From Alphaproteobacteria bacterium HGW-Alphaproteobacteria-13 (lineage in GTDB: Bacteria > Pseudomonadota > Alphaproteobacteria > Sphingomonadales > Sphingomonadaceae), in assembly GCA_002842935.1 (NCBI GenBank), contig PHEM01000162.1, positions 1-7,123 of the forward strand: a stretch of DNA of 7,123 nucleotides. Reading direction: 5' to 3'. The position numbers and the translations under genes are program-made. The first letter of the stretch is position 1; each line of letters opens with the position of its first letter. Shown here in pieces: positions 5,884 through 7,123 of the stretch. The notes under the pieces were generated by a model. It ran no database searches. It had not been told where the DNA came from and was given only the letters and a program-made list of their open reading frames with translations.

Positions 5884-6969
5884 TCAGGCCAGCGAAACGC
5901 GCGCGCCCGCGTGACGCTCGATCCGCCCGGCCAGCTCGAGTTCCAGGAGGACAAGCTGCACGGCGGCGGCCGGGCATCCCGATTGCCGCACCAGTTCATC
6001 GACCGCGACGGGCGTCGGTCCCAGCAGGTCCGACACGGTGCGGCGGTCATCGTCGCCCGTCATGTCCGGCGGCGCCGCGGCGGCGAAGGGGCGTGCCGGC
6101 TCGCGCACCATCCGGGCGTCGATCGGTCCCAGCGCCTCCAGCACATCGTCGGCATTCTGCACCAGCGTCGCGCCTTCGCGGATCAGCTGGTTGCATCCCT
6201 GCGCGCGCGGGTCGAGCGGCGAACCGGGCACGGCCATCACCTCGCGCCCATAGTCGCCCGCGCGGCGCGCCGTGATCAGCGATCCGGAACGCGGCGCAGC
6301 CTCTATCACCACCGTCCCTTGCGTCAGACCCGCGATGATGCGGTTGCGCGACGGGAAATGACGCGCAAGCGGTTCGGTCCCCGGCGGCTGTTCGGCGATC
6401 AGCAGCTGATCACTGGCGATTTTTTCCTGAAGCGCGGCATTTTCGGGCGGAAAGGCGATGTCGATGCCGCTGGCGATCACGGCGGCGGTCGATCCGCCCA
6501 GCGCGCCGACATGCGCCGCCGTATCGACGCCGCGCGCCAGCCCGCTGACCACCGTCACGCCGCGCGCCGCCAAGTCGATGGCAAGCTGACGCGCAAAGCG
6601 GCACGCCGCCGCCGAGGCGTTGCGCGCGCCGACGATGGCGACGGCGGGGCGATGCAGGACGCCCATGTCGCCGCGCACGATCAGCGCGGGCGGCGCGCTC
6701 TCGATCTCGCGCAGCAGCGGGGAATAATCCGCCTCGTCGCGAAAGACATATCGCGCGCCGAGCGCCGCGACCCGCTCCATCTCGCGCTGCGCGGTGTCGG
6801 CGGACGCGATGCGCGCCTTCCCTCCGCCGCCGCGCAGGGTAAGGCCGGGCAGCGCCTCCAGCGCCGCCTCGCCCGATCCGAAACGCTGCATCAGCTGGTG
6901 CCAGCTGACGGGACCGACATGCGGCGTGCGGATCAGGCGCAGCCGCGCCAGCCGCTCGGCATCGGTCAT
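5884..6969 (-). CDS. dprA: DNA-processing protein DprA (Smf)
   Basis: DprA binds incoming single-stranded DNA during natural transformation and loads RecA onto it; it is also found in many bacteria not known to be competent. The protein is 361 residues. A short helical N-terminal region (1-60) is followed by the Rossmann-like core with VAIVGARNAS (110-119), SGLARGVDTAAH (142-153), IASGIDIAFPPEN (165-177), FPSRNRIIAGL (205-215), EAAPRSGSLITARRA (223-237) and the VPGSPLDPRAQGCNQLI stretch (247-263). A C-terminal winged-helix-like domain lies at about 310-355 (VSDLLGPTPVAVDEL...LELAGRIERHAG), the DprA_WH type. I chose ATG 6969 because it has a strong ribosome binding site and overlaps the plsY stop by four bases; the longer frame reaching 7044 runs through plsY. 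All core motifs are intact, so the gene looks functional. Confidence 0.96.
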   Translation of the reverse strand: MTDAERLARLRLIRTPHVGPVSWHQLMQRFGSGEAALEALPGLTLRGGGGKARIASADTAQREMERVAALGARYVFRDEADYSPLLREIESAPPALIVRGDMGVLHRPAVAIVGARNASAAACRFARQLAIDLAARGVTVVSGLARGVDTAAHVGALGGSTAAVIASGIDIAFPPENAALQEKIASDQLLIAEQPPGTEPLARHFPSRNRIIAGLTQGTVVIEAAPRSGSLITARRAGDYGREVMAVPGSPLDPRAQGCNQLIREGATLVQNADDVLEALGPIDARMVREPARPFAAAAPPDMTGDDDRRTVSDLLGPTPVAVDELVRQSGCPAAAVQLVLLELELAGRIERHAGARVSLA

Positions 6970-7123
6970 GCCGCGTCCTTCCGGCCGCCGATGCGCGGTT
7001 CCGTCCCGGCGCGCAGCCGCGCGATATTCTCGCGGTGTCGCCACAGCAGGATCAGCGCCAGTCCGGCAAGACCCTTCGCATAAGTGGGGTAGCCGAACGC
7101 CGCGGCCGCGACCGGCGCCGCGA
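6966..7123 (-). CDS. plsY: Glycerol-3-phosphate acyltransferase PlsY, C-terminal part (cut by window edge)
   Basis: PlsY is an inner-membrane enzyme that transfers an acyl group from acyl-phosphate to glycerol-3-phosphate, the first step of phospholipid synthesis. Only the last 51 residues are present, with the first complete codon at 7121. They comprise the end of a hydrophobic helix (GLAGLALILLW) followed by the conserved cytoplasmic end RHRENIARLRAGTEPRIG, which is highly typical of PlsY, then GRKDAA. The gene enters from beyond the right edge. Its stop TGA (6968-6966) overlaps the dprA ATG in the sequence ATGA, so dprA is likely translated in coupling with it. The call rests on the C-terminal motif and membrane character only. 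Confidence 0.88.
   Translation of the reverse strand, partial: AAPVAAAAFGYPTYAKGLAGLALILLWRHRENIARLRAGTEPRIGGRKDAA
6976..6982 (-). promoter_or_regulatory. Ribosome binding site of dprA
   Basis: On the minus strand this reads GGAAGGA, within the last codons of plsY and six bases before the dprA ATG at 6969. It decides the dprA start against the longer frame that reaches 7044. Confidence 0.75.

Noticed and set aside
5764..7083. Open frame of 439 codons on the plus strand opposite dprA and plsY
   Set aside because: Its composition is dominated by Arg, Ala, Gly, His and Gln, typical of antisense reading of GC-rich genes, and it spans two intact genes plus a gap.
1..7123. CRISPR array, tRNA or rRNA gene, insertion sequence, toxin-antitoxin or defence genes
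   Set aside because: I saw no regularly spaced direct repeats, no cloverleaf or rRNA-like stretch, and no transposase or defence motif. Essentially all the sequence is accounted for by seven housekeeping genes and short gaps.

Overview
This is a GC-rich stretch of bacterial chromosome carrying conserved housekeeping genes. It most likely comes from an alphaproteobacterium of the Sphingomonadales type (Sphingomonas, Sphingopyxis, Sphingobium and relatives). The reasons are the lepB-rnc-era order, a plsY-dprA-topA order, the style of the encoded proteins, frequent TAT for tyrosine despite high GC, and two intergenic palindromes that resemble dispersed repeats I remember from alphaproteobacterial and sphingomonad genomes. 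The assignment is inference; no rRNA or other marker is present.

Layout. On the minus strand at the left edge (1-447) is the first 149 codons of glucose-6-phosphate isomerase (pgi), cut by the window edge. A 204-base divergent intergenic region (448-651) holds a palindromic repeat (462-549) that ends just above the pgi ribosome binding site. It is followed on the plus strand by a tight three-gene cluster: lepB (signal peptidase I, 652-1557), rnc (RNase III, 1554-2237, probably starting at TTG inside the lepB stop) and era (ribosome-assembly GTPase, 2234-3127, starting in the rnc stop). The 111 bases between the convergent era and topA genes are almost filled by a second, different palindrome (3142-3234). 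On the minus strand, read from right to left, are the last 51 codons of plsY (glycerol-3-phosphate acyltransferase, cut by the right edge), dprA (DNA-processing protein A, 6969-5884), a 119-base gap, and topA (DNA topoisomerase I, 5764-3239).

How the genes work together. lepB-rnc-era joins protein export (cleavage of signal peptides) with RNA processing and small-subunit ribosome assembly. Each downstream gene begins in the 4-base overlap with the stop of the gene before it, so translational coupling is likely. plsY-dprA is coupled in the same way, linking phospholipid synthesis to the DNA-uptake and recombination mediator DprA. topA follows after a gap that may carry its own signals.

Nothing here looks like a defence system, mobile element or new enzyme. 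All open frames of note other than the seven genes lie antisense to, or out of frame with, convincing genes. No gene-free stretch exceeds about 200 bases. The parts most worth a second look are the two palindromic repeats bracketing lepB-rnc-era, the TTG start of rnc, the contrasting ends of the LepB and TopA proteins, and the dprA-topA gap.
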